64,000 nucleotides of DNA. Source: Chelativorans intermedius (lineage in GTDB: Bacteria; Pseudomonadota; Alphaproteobacteria; Rhizobiales; Rhizobiaceae). The position numbers and the translations under genes are program-made. The notes below the pieces were generated by a model. The model was not told where the DNA came from and ran no database searches. It saw nothing but the letters and a program-made list of their open reading frames with translations. How positions within the stretch are numbered: the first letter of the stretch is position 1; every line of letters starts with the position of its first letter. The stretch lies in the NCBI RefSeq assembly GCF_025398255.1, contig NZ_JAODNW010000019.1:62001-126000 (forward strand), read 5' to 3'. Below are positions 1-8,711 of the stretch, one piece after another.

Positions 1-598
1 GAAAGCGCTTCGCCATGGCGATCAGCGCCGAGCCGCGCCCGCAGCCGGCATCCAGCACGTCGATTCCCTTCTCAAGGCGGTCGAGCACATCGGGCACCAG
101 CGGCAGGATGTGGTCGAAGAGCCCGGCCGTCACCGTCTGGCCGCTGTCCTCGGCCATGATCTGATGGAAACAGGGATAGTCGTCGTAGCGCGTGCCCTCG
201 CCGGTCTCGAAACATGCGATGGTGCGCTCCTCCACCTTGCCGAGAAGTGCGATGTGCTGCGCATAGACGGCCAGATTGCCGAGAGGCGCGTCGCGCGTCA
301 GGCAGGCGGCGTGTTCGTCCGGCAGGCGATAGCGCCGCGTCTGCGGCGCGTAGTCCACCACGCCGGCCATCACCATCGCGGCCAGCCACTCCCGCACATA
401 GCGTTCGGAAAGCTGGGCAGCCGCTGCGATCTCGGCGCTGGTCGCCGGCGCCCTGCCCGCCAGCGTGTCGAAAAGGCCAAGCCTGTGGCCGAGCGACATC
501 ATCGCCGCCGCCGCACCCGCGTCGAGCATGCCGCCCACGCGCTCGGCAAAGGCCTCCGCCTTTGCCATGTCAAGTGTCTGTTCCTGTACCGCCGTCAT
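1..598 (-). CDS. SAM-dependent class I methyltransferase, 3' end cut by window edge
   Basis: Only the N-terminal 199 codons are inside the window. Translation from the ATG at 598 begins MTAVQEQTLDMAK. An N-terminal helical and winged-helix region (about residues 10-100, including AEIAAAAQLSERYVREWLAA) precedes the Rossmann motif I, VLDAGCGRGS, near residue 183. This order is typical of bacterial methyltransferases with a dimerisation winged helix. The substrate cannot be inferred. The gene diverges from the GlxA-type regulator starting at 755, so that regulator may control it. Family assignment is confident; the missing C-terminus prevents a finer call. Confidence 0.82.
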   Translation of the reverse strand, partial: MTAVQEQTLDMAKAEAFAERVGGMLDAGAAAAMMSLGHRLGLFDTLAGRAPATSAEIAAAAQLSERYVREWLAAMVMAGVVDYAPQTRRYRLPDEHAACLTRDAPLGNLAVYAQHIALLGKVEERTIACFETGEGTRYDDYPCFHQIMAEDSGQTVTAGLFDHILPLVPDVLDRLEKGIDVLDAGCGRGSALIAMAKRF

Positions 599-754
599 CG
601 GTCGTTCTCCCGGTCTGTTCAGAGGATCATGGGTGAGCGCCTACACGGGGCGGCACGCTGCCGCGAGAGCGATTTTGGACGAAAAGGGGGCAAAACGGCC
701 ATTTGAAGGCCTGTTTTGGTAGACTTCTGCCGGTGTTTCGGCCATTTTCGGCGC

Positions 755-1777
755 ATGTCCGACATGCGCCCCATCATTCGGGTCGGCCTTCTGACCCTGC
801 CTGAATCCTATCCTGCTGTGCTTTACGGCCTGCACGAGCTTTTCGGCTGCGTCGGGCGCATCTGGCACAACATCACCGGCGAGCCGGAGGCTGCTTCGTG
901 CATCTTCTCGCCCAGGCTCGTCTCCCGCGATGGGGTGAGCATGCGGTCGCCGGCCGGCCCGCAGATCGCGGTGGAAACCTCCATCGACGCCATGCCGCAG
1001 CCTGACATCGTGATCGTCACCGACCTCGGCCTGTCGCTCGATTTCGATCCCAGGGGGCGCTGGCGGGCCGAGGCGGAATGGGTGCGCCAGGCGCATGCGG
1101 CCAGCGCCGTCGTCTGCTCGGTCTGCACCGGAGCCGTGTTTCTGGCAGAGGCAGGGCTTCTCGACGGCATCGAGGCGACGTCGCACTGGTCGGCGGCCCG
1201 CATCTTTCGCACCCATTATCCTCGCGTTCGGCTGAGGCCGGAACGGATCCTATGCCCGTCAGGACCCGAACACCGGATCGTCACCGCCGGCGGGGCCTCC
1301 ACCTGGGGCGAGCTCGGCCTTTATCTGGTGGCGCGCTTCGGCGGCGAGGCGGAGGCGCGGCGCATGGCCAAGGTCTTCATGATCGGCGACAAGAGCGACG
1401 GCCAGCTTCCCTTTGCCGCCATGGCGCGTCCCCGCCAGCATGAGGACGCCGCCATTGCCGCAGCGCAATGCTGGATCGCCGACAACTACACCACCACCAA
1501 TCCGGTCTCGCGCATGGCCGAGGTGGCGGGCTTGCCCGAGCGCACCTTCGCGCGCCGCTTCCGCCGGGCCACCGGCTACGGGCCGGTGGAATATGTGCAG
1601 GCCCTGCGGCTGGAGGAAGCCAAGCAGATGCTGGAGACGACCAACGAGCCCACCGATGCGGTGGCGCTGGCCGTGGGATATGCCGATCCGGTGTTCTTCC
1701 GCCGCATCTTCAAGCGCTCGGTGGGGGTCACGCCGGCGCGCTACCGCCAGAAGTTCGCAGCCCTCGCAAGAGTCTGA
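755..1777 (+). CDS. GlxA-family transcriptional regulator (DJ-1/PfpI plus AraC HTH)
   Basis: The protein is 340 residues. The N-terminal half is a DJ-1/PfpI-like glutamine-amidotransferase fold with the nucleophile-elbow segment VCSVCTGAVFLAEAGLL. The C-terminal third is an AraC/XylS double helix-turn-helix (VSRMAEVAGLPERTFARRF, then AVGYADPVFFRRIFK). Members bind DNA through the AraC part, while the amidotransferase-like part probably senses a ligand. The reading frame is open back to a TTG at 716, but the ATG at 755 gives the usual N-terminus; ATG 764 is also possible. It diverges from the methyltransferase at 1-598, with 156 bp between them, suggesting local control. The ligand is unknown. 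Confidence 0.88.
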   Translation: MSDMRPIIRVGLLTLPESYPAVLYGLHELFGCVGRIWHNITGEPEAASCIFSPRLVSRDGVSMRSPAGPQIAVETSIDAMPQPDIVIVTDLGLSLDFDPRGRWRAEAEWVRQAHAASAVVCSVCTGAVFLAEAGLLDGIEATSHWSAARIFRTHYPRVRLRPERILCPSGPEHRIVTAGGASTWGELGLYLVARFGGEAEARRMAKVFMIGDKSDGQLPFAAMARPRQHEDAAIAAAQCWIADNYTTTNPVSRMAEVAGLPERTFARRFRRATGYGPVEYVQALRLEEAKQMLETTNEPTDAVALAVGYADPVFFRRIFKRSVGVTPARYRQKFAALARV

Positions 1778-1851
1778 CCGTGCCCAAAATGCGCCCGCTT
1801 GCCGTGGCAGGAGGCCGGCGTGGCCAACAATCCGCCGGAGTGTGACAAAGA

Positions 1852-2115
1852 ATGATTTGGCGATCTTTCATCTTTCTGGGTGCCCTTGCGCTTATTTCGG
1901 GATGCACCACCATGACGCCCGAAGAGCAGCGTGCGGCAGATGAGGCGGAGTGCCGCAACTACGGCTTCCGCCCGGGCACCGATGCCTTCGCCGAATGCCT
2001 GCAACGCGTGGAGCTCGACCGCAGGGCGGAGTGGCGCGCCCGCCGGCTGGAGATGGAGCGTTGGAACACTCCCACGGTCATCTATCAGCCTGTCGTGGTG
2101 GAGAAGCGGGACTGA
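1852..2115 (+). CDS. Small predicted lipoprotein
   Basis: An 87-residue protein with a hydrophobic signal segment ending in the lipobox ISGC (Cys at about residue 18), followed by a charged, Arg/Glu-rich domain with two further cysteines (AECRNYGF, AECLQRVE). The lipobox predicts signal-peptidase II processing and membrane anchoring. Rhizobial genomes carry many such short lipoproteins; I do not recognise a named family. It lies downstream of the GlxA regulator on the same strand and converges with the glutathione S-transferase. The signal peptide and codon use support a real gene. Confidence 0.75.
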   Translation: MIWRSFIFLGALALISGCTTMTPEEQRAADEAECRNYGFRPGTDAFAECLQRVELDRRAEWRARRLEMERWNTPTVIYQPVVVEKRD

Positions 2116-2136
2116 AGCCCGCCCCTCGCCGCGGCT

Positions 2137-2784
2137 TCATTTCCTGCCTCCGGCCAGCATCTCCTGGAAGAAGGGAATCTCCGCCGCCATCGCCGCGTCG
2201 CGCTCGCTGCTGTGGCGATAGGCCGGGCGGTCCGTGGCGCGCGCCACATATGCCTCGAACACCGGCTTCTTTGGCAGGACGCTGATCATGTTCATGGTGT
2301 AGTTGATGCCACCGGCAAGCATCACGTCGGCAAGCGTGAAGCGTTCGCCCGCCGCCCAGGGCTGCGCGGAGAGCCGGCGTTCCAGATGGGCCACCATGTC
2401 TTCAAACAGGCCGAAGGGATAGTCGTTGCTCGCATAGCTGATCCCGTGCGCCCGGGCGCAGATGACGGGATCGAACACGGCATCGTGATAGACGAGCGTG
2501 GTCAGATAGGCGGCACGGTCGGCATCGTGCACGGCCGGCGCAAGCCCGGCCTGCGGGAATGCGTCGCCCAGATAGATGGCAATTGCCGCCCGCTCCGTCA
2601 CCACCGTGCCGTCGTGCTCGATGGCCGGCACCTTCTTATTGGGCTGGATCGCGCGATAGGCTTCCGGCGCCCCGCCCTCGCCGCGGATGTCCACAAGCTC
2701 CATCTCATAGTCCACGCCGAGCTCCTCGAGGAGCCAAAAGACGACGGAGGACCGCGACCAGGGGGCGTGGTAGAATTTCAGCAT
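2137..2784 (-). CDS. Glutathione S-transferase family protein
   Basis: 215 residues. The N-terminal thioredoxin-like domain starts MLKFYHAPWSRSSVVFWLLEE, the usual GST entry with a Ser in the active-site loop. It is followed by the glutathione-binding PAIEHDGTVVTERAAIAIYL segment with its Glu-Arg pair, and by an all-helical C-terminal domain (FTLADVMLAGGINY). Cytosolic GSTs of this kind conjugate or reduce electrophiles using glutathione; the natural substrate is unknown. The gene is separated from the upstream importer operon by a terminator-like hairpin, so it probably has its own promoter. Confidence 0.85.
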   Translation of the reverse strand: MLKFYHAPWSRSSVVFWLLEELGVDYEMELVDIRGEGGAPEAYRAIQPNKKVPAIEHDGTVVTERAAIAIYLGDAFPQAGLAPAVHDADRAAYLTTLVYHDAVFDPVICARAHGISYASNDYPFGLFEDMVAHLERRLSAQPWAAGERFTLADVMLAGGINYTMNMISVLPKKPVFEAYVARATDRPAYRHSSERDAAMAAEIPFFQEMLAGGRK

Positions 2785-2865
2785 CGCCTTTCTCCTTCAT
2801 TGTTCGGCTGTGCCAGGATAGCAGCCACCTGCTGACAACCATCTGTCAGGAGCATGACGCGTAGA

Positions 2866-2897
2866 CGAAAAAGGGCGGCCCCATGGGAACCGCCCTT
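2866..2897 (-). terminator. Rho-independent terminator of the BMP importer operon
   Basis: An 8-bp perfect stem (AAGGGCGG at 2871-2878 with CCGCCCTT at 2890-2897, 11-nt loop) is followed on the minus strand by a run of five T (2868-2872). It sits 24 bp beyond the stop codon of the binding-protein gene. Confidence 0.82.
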
Positions 2898-2920
2898 GCA
2901 ATCCGCGGGAAGCGGACGCG

Positions 2921-3997
2921 TCAGTTGGGAAGCTGGTCGTCCACGCCCTCGACATAGAAGTCCATGCCGAGCAGCGTGGCATCGTCGGCCACCTCGCCCT
3001 CGGCCAGCCACGGCGTGCCGTCCTGCTTGTTGATGGGGCCGGTGAAGGGATGGAACTCGCCGGAGCGGATGCTCTCCTCCACCTTCTGCGCCAGCGCCTT
3101 CACATCGTCAGGCATGTTGGTGTAGGGCGCCATCACCACATGGCCTTCCGCAAGGCCGGCCCAGATGTCCACCTGTTCCCAGGTGCCCTCGCGCACCGCC
3201 TTCACCCGCTCGACATAGTAGGGACCCCAGTCGTCGACGATGGCGGTAAGCTGTGTCTCGGGCCCGAACTCGATCATGTCGGAGGCCTGGCCGAACGCCT
3301 TGACGCCGCGTTCCGCCGCCACCTGCATCGGCGCGGTGGAGTCGGTGTGCTGGGTGATGATGTCCACGCCCTGGTCGATCAGCGCTTTGGCCGCATCCGC
3401 CTCCTTGCCGGGATCGAACCAGGTGTTGGCCCACACCACCTTCACCTTGAAGTCGGGATTGATGGACTGGGCCCCGAGCACGAAGGCGTTGATGCCCATC
3501 ACCACCTCGGGAATCGGGAAGGAGGCGATGTAGCCGGCCACCCCTGCCTCCGACATCTTGGCCGCGATCACGCCCTGGATGTAGCGGCCTTCGTAGAACC
3601 TGGAGTTATAGGTGGAGACATTCGGATGCTCGCGCTTGTAGCCCGTCGCGTGCTCGAACTTCACGTCGGGGAAGCGCCCCGCCACCTTGTTGGTGGCGTC
3701 CATATAGCCGAAGGAGGTGGTGAAGATGATGTCGCAGCCCGAGCGGGCAAAGCGCTCGATGGCGCGCTCCGCATCCGCGCCTTCCGGCACGCTCTCCAGA
3801 TAGGCGGTCTCCACCGCGTCGCCCAGCGCTTCCTCCACCTCCAGCAGGCCCTGATGGTGCTGGTAGGTCCAGCCGAAATCGCCGATCGGCCCCACATAGA
3901 TGAAACAGGCCTTGGTCGGCTCGTCCTGTGCCAGGGCCGTGCCGGCCGCGGCAAGCCCCAGTGTGGCGGCGGTCAGTAGCACGAAAGTCTTTCTCAT
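2921..3997 (-). CDS. BMP-family ABC transporter substrate-binding protein
   Basis: 358 residues. A signal peptide (MRKTFVLLTAATLGLAAA, cleavage near ALAQ-D) sends it to the periplasm; there is no lipobox cysteine at the cleavage site. The mature part has the basic-membrane-protein fold (FIYVGPIGDFGWTYQHHQG; later IIFTTSFGYMDATNKVAG and VDIITQHTDSTAPMQVAAE). PF02608 proteins usually bind nucleosides or related purines. It is the last gene of a four-gene minus-strand operon, after the ATPase and two permeases, and is followed by a strong terminator. Substrate identity is inferred only from the family. Confidence 0.93.
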   Translation of the reverse strand: MRKTFVLLTAATLGLAAAGTALAQDEPTKACFIYVGPIGDFGWTYQHHQGLLEVEEALGDAVETAYLESVPEGADAERAIERFARSGCDIIFTTSFGYMDATNKVAGRFPDVKFEHATGYKREHPNVSTYNSRFYEGRYIQGVIAAKMSEAGVAGYIASFPIPEVVMGINAFVLGAQSINPDFKVKVVWANTWFDPGKEADAAKALIDQGVDIITQHTDSTAPMQVAAERGVKAFGQASDMIEFGPETQLTAIVDDWGPYYVERVKAVREGTWEQVDIWAGLAEGHVVMAPYTNMPDDVKALAQKVEESIRSGEFHPFTGPINKQDGTPWLAEGEVADDATLLGMDFYVEGVDDQLPN

Positions 3998-4040
3998 CGC
4001 ATTCTTCCCTTTGTTGTTGCCTGTGGCGCCTTCCCGTCTT

Positions 4041-4955
4041 CTATCGCTCCGGCACGAATGGGCGCCCCAGCGATGCCGGCGTGTTCATCATGGTCAGTCT
4101 CCGGTTGCGCGAGATTATGACAAGAACGGCGATCGTTGCCAGATAGGGCAGCGCCGAAAGAAGCTGCGAGGGGATGGCCACCCCGAGCGCCTGGGCGTGA
4201 AGCTGGCCGATGGTGACGCCGCCGAACAGATAGGCGCCGGCCAGCACCCGCCACGGGCGCCAGGAGGCGAAGACCACCAGCGCCAGCGCGATCCAGCCGC
4301 GCCCTGCCGTCATGTTCTCCACCCATTGCGGCGTGTAGACGAGCGAGAGATAGGCGCCGGCCAGCCCCGCGCAGGCACCCCCGAACATCACCGCGAGGTA
4401 GCGCACGGCCACCACGTTGATTCCCTGCGCGTGCGCCGAATCGTGGTTGTCACCCACGGCGCGCAGCGTCAGCCCGGCGCGCGTGGAAAAAAGGAAGTAG
4501 GCAACGCCCGCCGTCAGCAGCAGCGAAACGTAGAACAAGGGGTCCTGGCCGAACAGCAGCCGGCCGACATGCGGCAGGTCGGAGAGGAACGGGATGTCCA
4601 CCTGGCCGAGCTTCACGCCGGGCCGGCCGACAAACCCCTCGCCGATCATGCCGGAAAGCCCCAGCCCGAAGAGTGTCAGCGCCAGGCCGGTGGCCACCTG
4701 ATTGGTGACCAGGGAAAGGGTCAGGAAGCCGAACAGCAGCGCAAACGCCGCCCCGACCAGGATGGCGCCCAGAACGCCAATCCATGCCGAGCCGGTCACG
4801 ATCGCCACGGCGAAGCCGGTGATGGCCCCCATGATCATCATGCCTTCCACGCCCAGGTTGAGCACGCCGGAGCGCTCGACCACCAGCTCGCCCACGGCGG
4901 CGATGAGAAGTGGCGTGGCGGCGGTGGCGATGGTGATGAGAACCGATTCAAGCAT
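4041..4955 (-). CDS. ABC transporter permease (nucleoside/BMP type, second permease)
   Basis: 304 residues from the ATG at 4955 (MLESVLITIATAATPLLIAA). It has about eight to nine hydrophobic segments and the PF02653 signature region ELVVERSGVLNLGVEGMMI near residue 25. The start codon overlaps the stop of the upstream permease by eight bases (ATGCTTGA), showing translational coupling. The frame stays open upstream to 5282, but that extension is Arg/Ser-rich and lies inside the other permease, so it is not part of the gene. It forms the membrane channel together with the 368-residue partner. Confidence 0.93.
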   Translation of the reverse strand: MLESVLITIATAATPLLIAAVGELVVERSGVLNLGVEGMMIMGAITGFAVAIVTGSAWIGVLGAILVGAAFALLFGFLTLSLVTNQVATGLALTLFGLGLSGMIGEGFVGRPGVKLGQVDIPFLSDLPHVGRLLFGQDPLFYVSLLLTAGVAYFLFSTRAGLTLRAVGDNHDSAHAQGINVVAVRYLAVMFGGACAGLAGAYLSLVYTPQWVENMTAGRGWIALALVVFASWRPWRVLAGAYLFGGVTIGQLHAQALGVAIPSQLLSALPYLATIAVLVIISRNRRLTMMNTPASLGRPFVPER

Positions 4956-6054
4956 GGCCGGCCTGCGCCCCCTTTGCGTCCATCCGCGCGGTGCGGACGA
5001 GGCGGATGCGGTAGTGGATGAGCGTGTCGCAGGCCAGCACGAAAAACAGCAGCATGCCCTGGAAAGCGCGTGCGACCTTGTCCGACACGCCGATGGAAAT
5101 CTGCGCCGCCTCGCCGCCCAGATAGGACAGAGCCAGCACCAGGCCGGCAGCGATGATGCCCAGCGGATTGAGCCGGCCGAGAAAGGCGACGATGATCGCC
5201 GTGAAGCCATAGCCCGGCGAGATCGACGGGCGTAGCTGGCCGATGGCGCCGGAAACTTCCGAGATGCCTGCAAGTCCGGCAAGGGCGCCGGAGACCAGGA
5301 AGGCGAAAATCACCATGCGCCCGCTCGAAAATCCGGCGAAACGGCCGGCCCGCGGGCTCTGCCCGATCACCTTCACCTCGAAGCCCTTCAGCGTGCGCGA
5401 GAGCACGAACCAAAGCACCAGCGCAGCCACCATCGCGAAGACGAAGCCCCAATGCGCCCGGCCCGAGGCCGGCAGGATCTCGGGCAGTACCGCATAGGCG
5501 TGGAAGTTGCGCGTCTCGGGAAAGTTGAAGCCCTCCGGGTTTCGCCACGGGCCGCGCACCAGCCAGTCGAGAAAGAGCTGGGCCACGTAGACCAGCATCA
5601 GGCTGGTCAGGATCTCGTTGGTGTTGAAGCGCGCCTTCAGCACCGCCGGTATGGCGGCGTAGGCTGCGCCGCCTGCGATGCCCATCAGCAGCATCAACGG
5701 AAGCACGATCCATGACTGCAGGCCGGGAAAGACCACGGGCAGGATGGAGCCCGCCACCGCGCCGATGATGAACTGGCCCTCCGCGCCGATGTTCCAGTTC
5801 TTGGAGAGAAAGCAGACCGAAAGCCCCACCGCGATCAGGATCAGGGGTGCGGCCTTGACGGCCAGCTCGTGCAGCGACCAGACCTCCAGCAGCGGATCGA
5901 CGAAGAAATAATAGAGCGCGGTAACCGGGTTCTTGCCCAGAAGGAAGAACATCACGGCACCGGCGGCGAGCGTAAGCGCCAGGGCGAGGAAGGGCGAGAG
6001 GATGCTGAAAAGCGCGGATTGCTGCGGCCGCTTGACGAGCTCGATGCGCATCAC
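4948..6054 (-). CDS. ABC transporter permease (nucleoside/BMP type, first permease)
   Basis: 368 residues with multiple membrane spans (ALTLAAGAVMFFLLG; LILIAVGLSVCFLSKNWNIGAEGQ; FAFLVSGALAGLAGISEV). The segment NWNIGAEGQFIIGA is typical of the YufP/NupP-like permease of BMP importers. Its ATG overlaps the TGA of the ATPase gene by four bases and its own stop overlaps the next permease, so three proteins of the complex are coupled at translation. Confidence 0.93.
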   Translation of the reverse strand: MMRIELVKRPQQSALFSILSPFLALALTLAAGAVMFFLLGKNPVTALYYFFVDPLLEVWSLHELAVKAAPLILIAVGLSVCFLSKNWNIGAEGQFIIGAVAGSILPVVFPGLQSWIVLPLMLLMGIAGGAAYAAIPAVLKARFNTNEILTSLMLVYVAQLFLDWLVRGPWRNPEGFNFPETRNFHAYAVLPEILPASGRAHWGFVFAMVAALVLWFVLSRTLKGFEVKVIGQSPRAGRFAGFSSGRMVIFAFLVSGALAGLAGISEVSGAIGQLRPSISPGYGFTAIIVAFLGRLNPLGIIAAGLVLALSYLGGEAAQISIGVSDKVARAFQGMLLFFVLACDTLIHYRIRLVRTARMDAKGAQAGHA

Positions 6055-7631
6055 ACCGCCTCCAGCACGGGCTCGCTCGCCGCTTCCGGTGCAGCGCCGC
6101 CCATCAGCAGGCCCACTTTCTCATAGGTCGCCTGGGCGATGGGCATGGGCGCGGAAAGCCGCCCGTGATGCATCACCGCGATGGCGTCGCAAATCTCGAA
6201 AAGCTCGTCGAGATCCTGGCTGATGACCAGAACCGCCGAGCCTGCCTTGGCCAGGTCGATGAGCGCTTGGCGGATGCGTGCCGCAGCCCCCGCATCGACG
6301 CCCCATGTTGGCTGGTTGACGACCATCACCATGGGCGCGCGGTCGAGCTCGCGGCCGATCACGAATTTCTGCAGGTTGCCGCCCGAAAGCGCGTTCGCTT
6401 CCGGGTCTTCGCCGCTCTTGCGCACATCCATGGCCGCAACGATGCGCCGGGCGGCGGCGGCGAGCGCCGGCGTGCGGATGAAGCCGAAGCGTGAGAGAAA
6501 GGCGCGCGCATCCGTTCGGTAGCGCGAAAGGAGCAGGTTCTGCGAAAGCGTCATCGCCGGCGCGGCGGCATGGCCCAGCCGCTCCTCCGGCACAAAGGCG
6601 GCGCCCATCAGCCGCCGGCCGGAAATGTCCAGCCTGCCGGCGTCCCGGCCCCGGATGCGCACCGTGTCGGCTCGTTCCTGCAACACCTCGCCGGAGACCG
6701 CCTCGAAGAACTCGCTCTGACCGTTGCCGGCCACCCCGGCAATGCCCAGCACCTCCCCCGCCTGCACGGCCAGCGAAATATCGTGCAACGTCACGGCAAA
6801 GGGATGGGCGGCCTTGCGGCTCAGGCCCCGCACCTCGAGAAGCGTTTCCCCCGCCGGACCCGGCTTTTCGCGCACCACCGGCTGCACCTCGTCGCCCACC
6901 ATCATGCGCGCCAGCGAGGCGGCGGTCTCCTGGCCGGGGTCGCAGTGCGCCACCACCCTGCCCTGGCGCAGCACCGTGGCCTTGTCGCAAATGCGTTTCA
7001 CCTCTTCCAGCCGGTGGGAGATGTAGAGGATGGAACGGCCCTCCGCCTTCAGCGTCTCCAGGGTCTTGAAGAGCCTGTCCGCCTCCTGCGGCGTGAGCAC
7101 CGAGGTCGGCTCGTCCAGGATGACGAGATCGGGGTTCTGCAGGAGGGTGCGGATAATCTCGATGCGCTGGCGCTCGCCCACCGAGAGGTCGCCCACATGG
7201 GCATGCGGGTCGAGCGGGAGGCCGTAGGCTTGAGAAAGCTCGCGGGCGCGCGCCGCCACCGCGCCGGGCGGTGCCGAATCGTCGAGCGAAAGCATGATGT
7301 TTTCGGCCGCCGTCAGCGCGTCGAACAACGAGAAGTGCTGAAACACCATGCCGATGCCCAGCCGGCGCGCCTCGCCGGGACTGGTGATCGAAACCTCTTC
7401 GCCTTTCCAGCGGATGGTGCCGGCCGCCGGCTCCAATGCGCCGAACAGCATCTTCACGAAGGTGGACTTTCCTGCCCCGTTCTCCCCCAGAAGGGCATGA
7501 ATCTCGCCGCGCCCGATGGTCAGGTCGATGCCGTCGCACGCCTTCAGCGTGCCGAAAAGCTTCGTCAGGCCACGGACCTCGAGCAGCGCCGAGGCCCGGT
7601 TCTCAAGTGTCGTCGGCACAACACCTCCCAT
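6051..7631 (-). CDS. ABC transporter ATP-binding protein with two nucleotide-binding domains (BMP importer)
   Basis: 526 residues with tandem ATPase domains. The first has Walker A GENGAGKST, signature LSVGERQRIEI and Walker B LVILDEPTSVLT. The second has GVAGNGQSEFF, which lacks a canonical GKS/T, signature LSGGNLQKF and a Walker-B-like segment MVVNQPTWGVDAGA in which the catalytic DE is not conserved. This asymmetry is usual for sugar/nucleoside importers of the RbsA/NupO type. It is the first gene of the operon; 120 bp upstream contain two palindromes that could be operators. Confidence 0.94.
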   Translation of the reverse strand: MGGVVPTTLENRASALLEVRGLTKLFGTLKACDGIDLTIGRGEIHALLGENGAGKSTFVKMLFGALEPAAGTIRWKGEEVSITSPGEARRLGIGMVFQHFSLFDALTAAENIMLSLDDSAPPGAVAARARELSQAYGLPLDPHAHVGDLSVGERQRIEIIRTLLQNPDLVILDEPTSVLTPQEADRLFKTLETLKAEGRSILYISHRLEEVKRICDKATVLRQGRVVAHCDPGQETAASLARMMVGDEVQPVVREKPGPAGETLLEVRGLSRKAAHPFAVTLHDISLAVQAGEVLGIAGVAGNGQSEFFEAVSGEVLQERADTVRIRGRDAGRLDISGRRLMGAAFVPEERLGHAAAPAMTLSQNLLLSRYRTDARAFLSRFGFIRTPALAAAARRIVAAMDVRKSGEDPEANALSGGNLQKFVIGRELDRAPMVMVVNQPTWGVDAGAAARIRQALIDLAKAGSAVLVISQDLDELFEICDAIAVMHHGRLSAPMPIAQATYEKVGLLMGGAAPEAASEPVLEAV

Positions 7632-7684
7632 TCAGCGGTGTTTTTTCTTTGTCGTTCCCTTGCAGCCATCGTAGGCGCGCAGGA

Positions 7685-7725
7685 TTGCATTGCAAATAGG
7701 GCACACGGCTTGAAACTGCTTCAAG
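7685..7725. promoter_or_regulatory. Two palindromes upstream of the BMP importer operon
   Basis: TTGCATTGCAA (7685-7695) and CTTGAA-5-TTCAAG (7709-7725) are perfect inverted repeats lying 54-94 bp upstream of the ATPase start codon. Their size and position suit operators for a dimeric repressor. The second is followed on the plus strand by TTTTT, so it could also be read as a weak plus-strand terminator, though no plus-strand gene precedes it. Confidence 0.35.
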
Positions 7726-7750
7726 TTTTTCTCGCGGTCAGGAAAAACGG

Positions 7751-8470
7751 TCAGCCTCTTGTCCTGCCCAGTTGCGGCAGGGCCTGCATCACCCCGCCAA
7801 TTGCATAGAGATAGATCGCGGTTGCACCGATCCCCACCTTGACGAGGAGGCTCGCCTGCAGGTCCTGCAGGAGCGCGACGACGCCGAAGGCGCACCATGC
7901 CAGGAAGATGGAAAGGTTGATGGGCCTCAGCCTTTTCACCCGTACCGGGTGCAGGAAGTGGATGGGCAGGAAGGTCAGCACCGCCGAGACCACGACCACC
8001 GCGAAGGAAAGATACTCCCCGGTTCCGATGACGAACAGGGTAAAGACGAGCATGTTCCAGACGACGGGAAAGCCCTTGAAGAAGTTTTCCGACGTCTTGA
8101 TGCCCGTATCGGCATAGTAGATGGCGCTCGAGACCACGATGATGGCGGCGGAGAGAAACGAGAGCCCGGCGCCCATGAAGCCGCTCTGATAGAGCGCGAA
8201 GGCCGGGATGAGCACGTAGGTCACATAGTCGATGATGTTGTCCAGCATGTCGCCGGACCAGGTGGGCAGCACCTCCTTGACCTCCAGCTTGCGGGCGATC
8301 GGCCCGTCGATGCCGTCGACCAGAAGCGCCAGCCCCAGCCACCAGAACATCGCCGTCCAGCGCTGCTCGCTCGCCGCCACCAGCGAAAGGAAGGCCAGAA
8401 AGGATCCCGAGGCGGTCAGCAGGTGGACGGAGAAGGCCTTTGCCTGCGGCGCCGTTACCTTCTTCTTCAT
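7751..8470 (-). CDS. pcs: Phosphatidylcholine synthase (CDP-diacylglycerol-choline O-phosphatidyltransferase)
   Basis: 239 residues from the ATG at 8470 (MKKKVTAPQAKAFSVHLLTA). It is an integral membrane enzyme with about eight spans. The CDP-alcohol phosphatidyltransferase motif is DGIDGPIARKLEV, continuing to GDMLDNIIDY near residues 60-90, with the longer spacer that marks Pcs. The enzyme condenses choline with CDP-diacylglycerol to make phosphatidylcholine, a lipid of host-associated and environmental rhizobia. An in-frame ATG at 8488 is possible, but CAAGGG about 10 nt upstream of 8470 is a fair ribosome-binding site. Confidence 0.95.
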   Translation of the reverse strand: MKKKVTAPQAKAFSVHLLTASGSFLAFLSLVAASEQRWTAMFWWLGLALLVDGIDGPIARKLEVKEVLPTWSGDMLDNIIDYVTYVLIPAFALYQSGFMGAGLSFLSAAIIVVSSAIYYADTGIKTSENFFKGFPVVWNMLVFTLFVIGTGEYLSFAVVVVSAVLTFLPIHFLHPVRVKRLRPINLSIFLAWCAFGVVALLQDLQASLLVKVGIGATAIYLYAIGGVMQALPQLGRTRG

Positions 8471-8711
8471 GGCTGGTCGCCCTTGCATCCCGCCCGCCGT
8501 CGGATCTTCAAACGTCTTGCGCTCATCCACTGCCTCGCTCCGGCGCCCGACGCGCCGCCGGCCATGATTAGCACGGACGGCGCGGCTGCTCATCATGATG
8601 CTTTCGATGCCGGCAAAGCGCATGTGGAAAACATGCCGCGCCCCGCCTGCGTTGATCGCGCCTGCGCCGCTGCCTATATGTGCTCATCGTTGCGTTTCGG
8701 GGAGACGGCCG

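Noticed and set aside
6051-7631. Second ATPase half of the importer as a pseudogene because it lacks GKS/T
   Set aside because: Degenerate second sites are normal in this importer class and the frame is intact.
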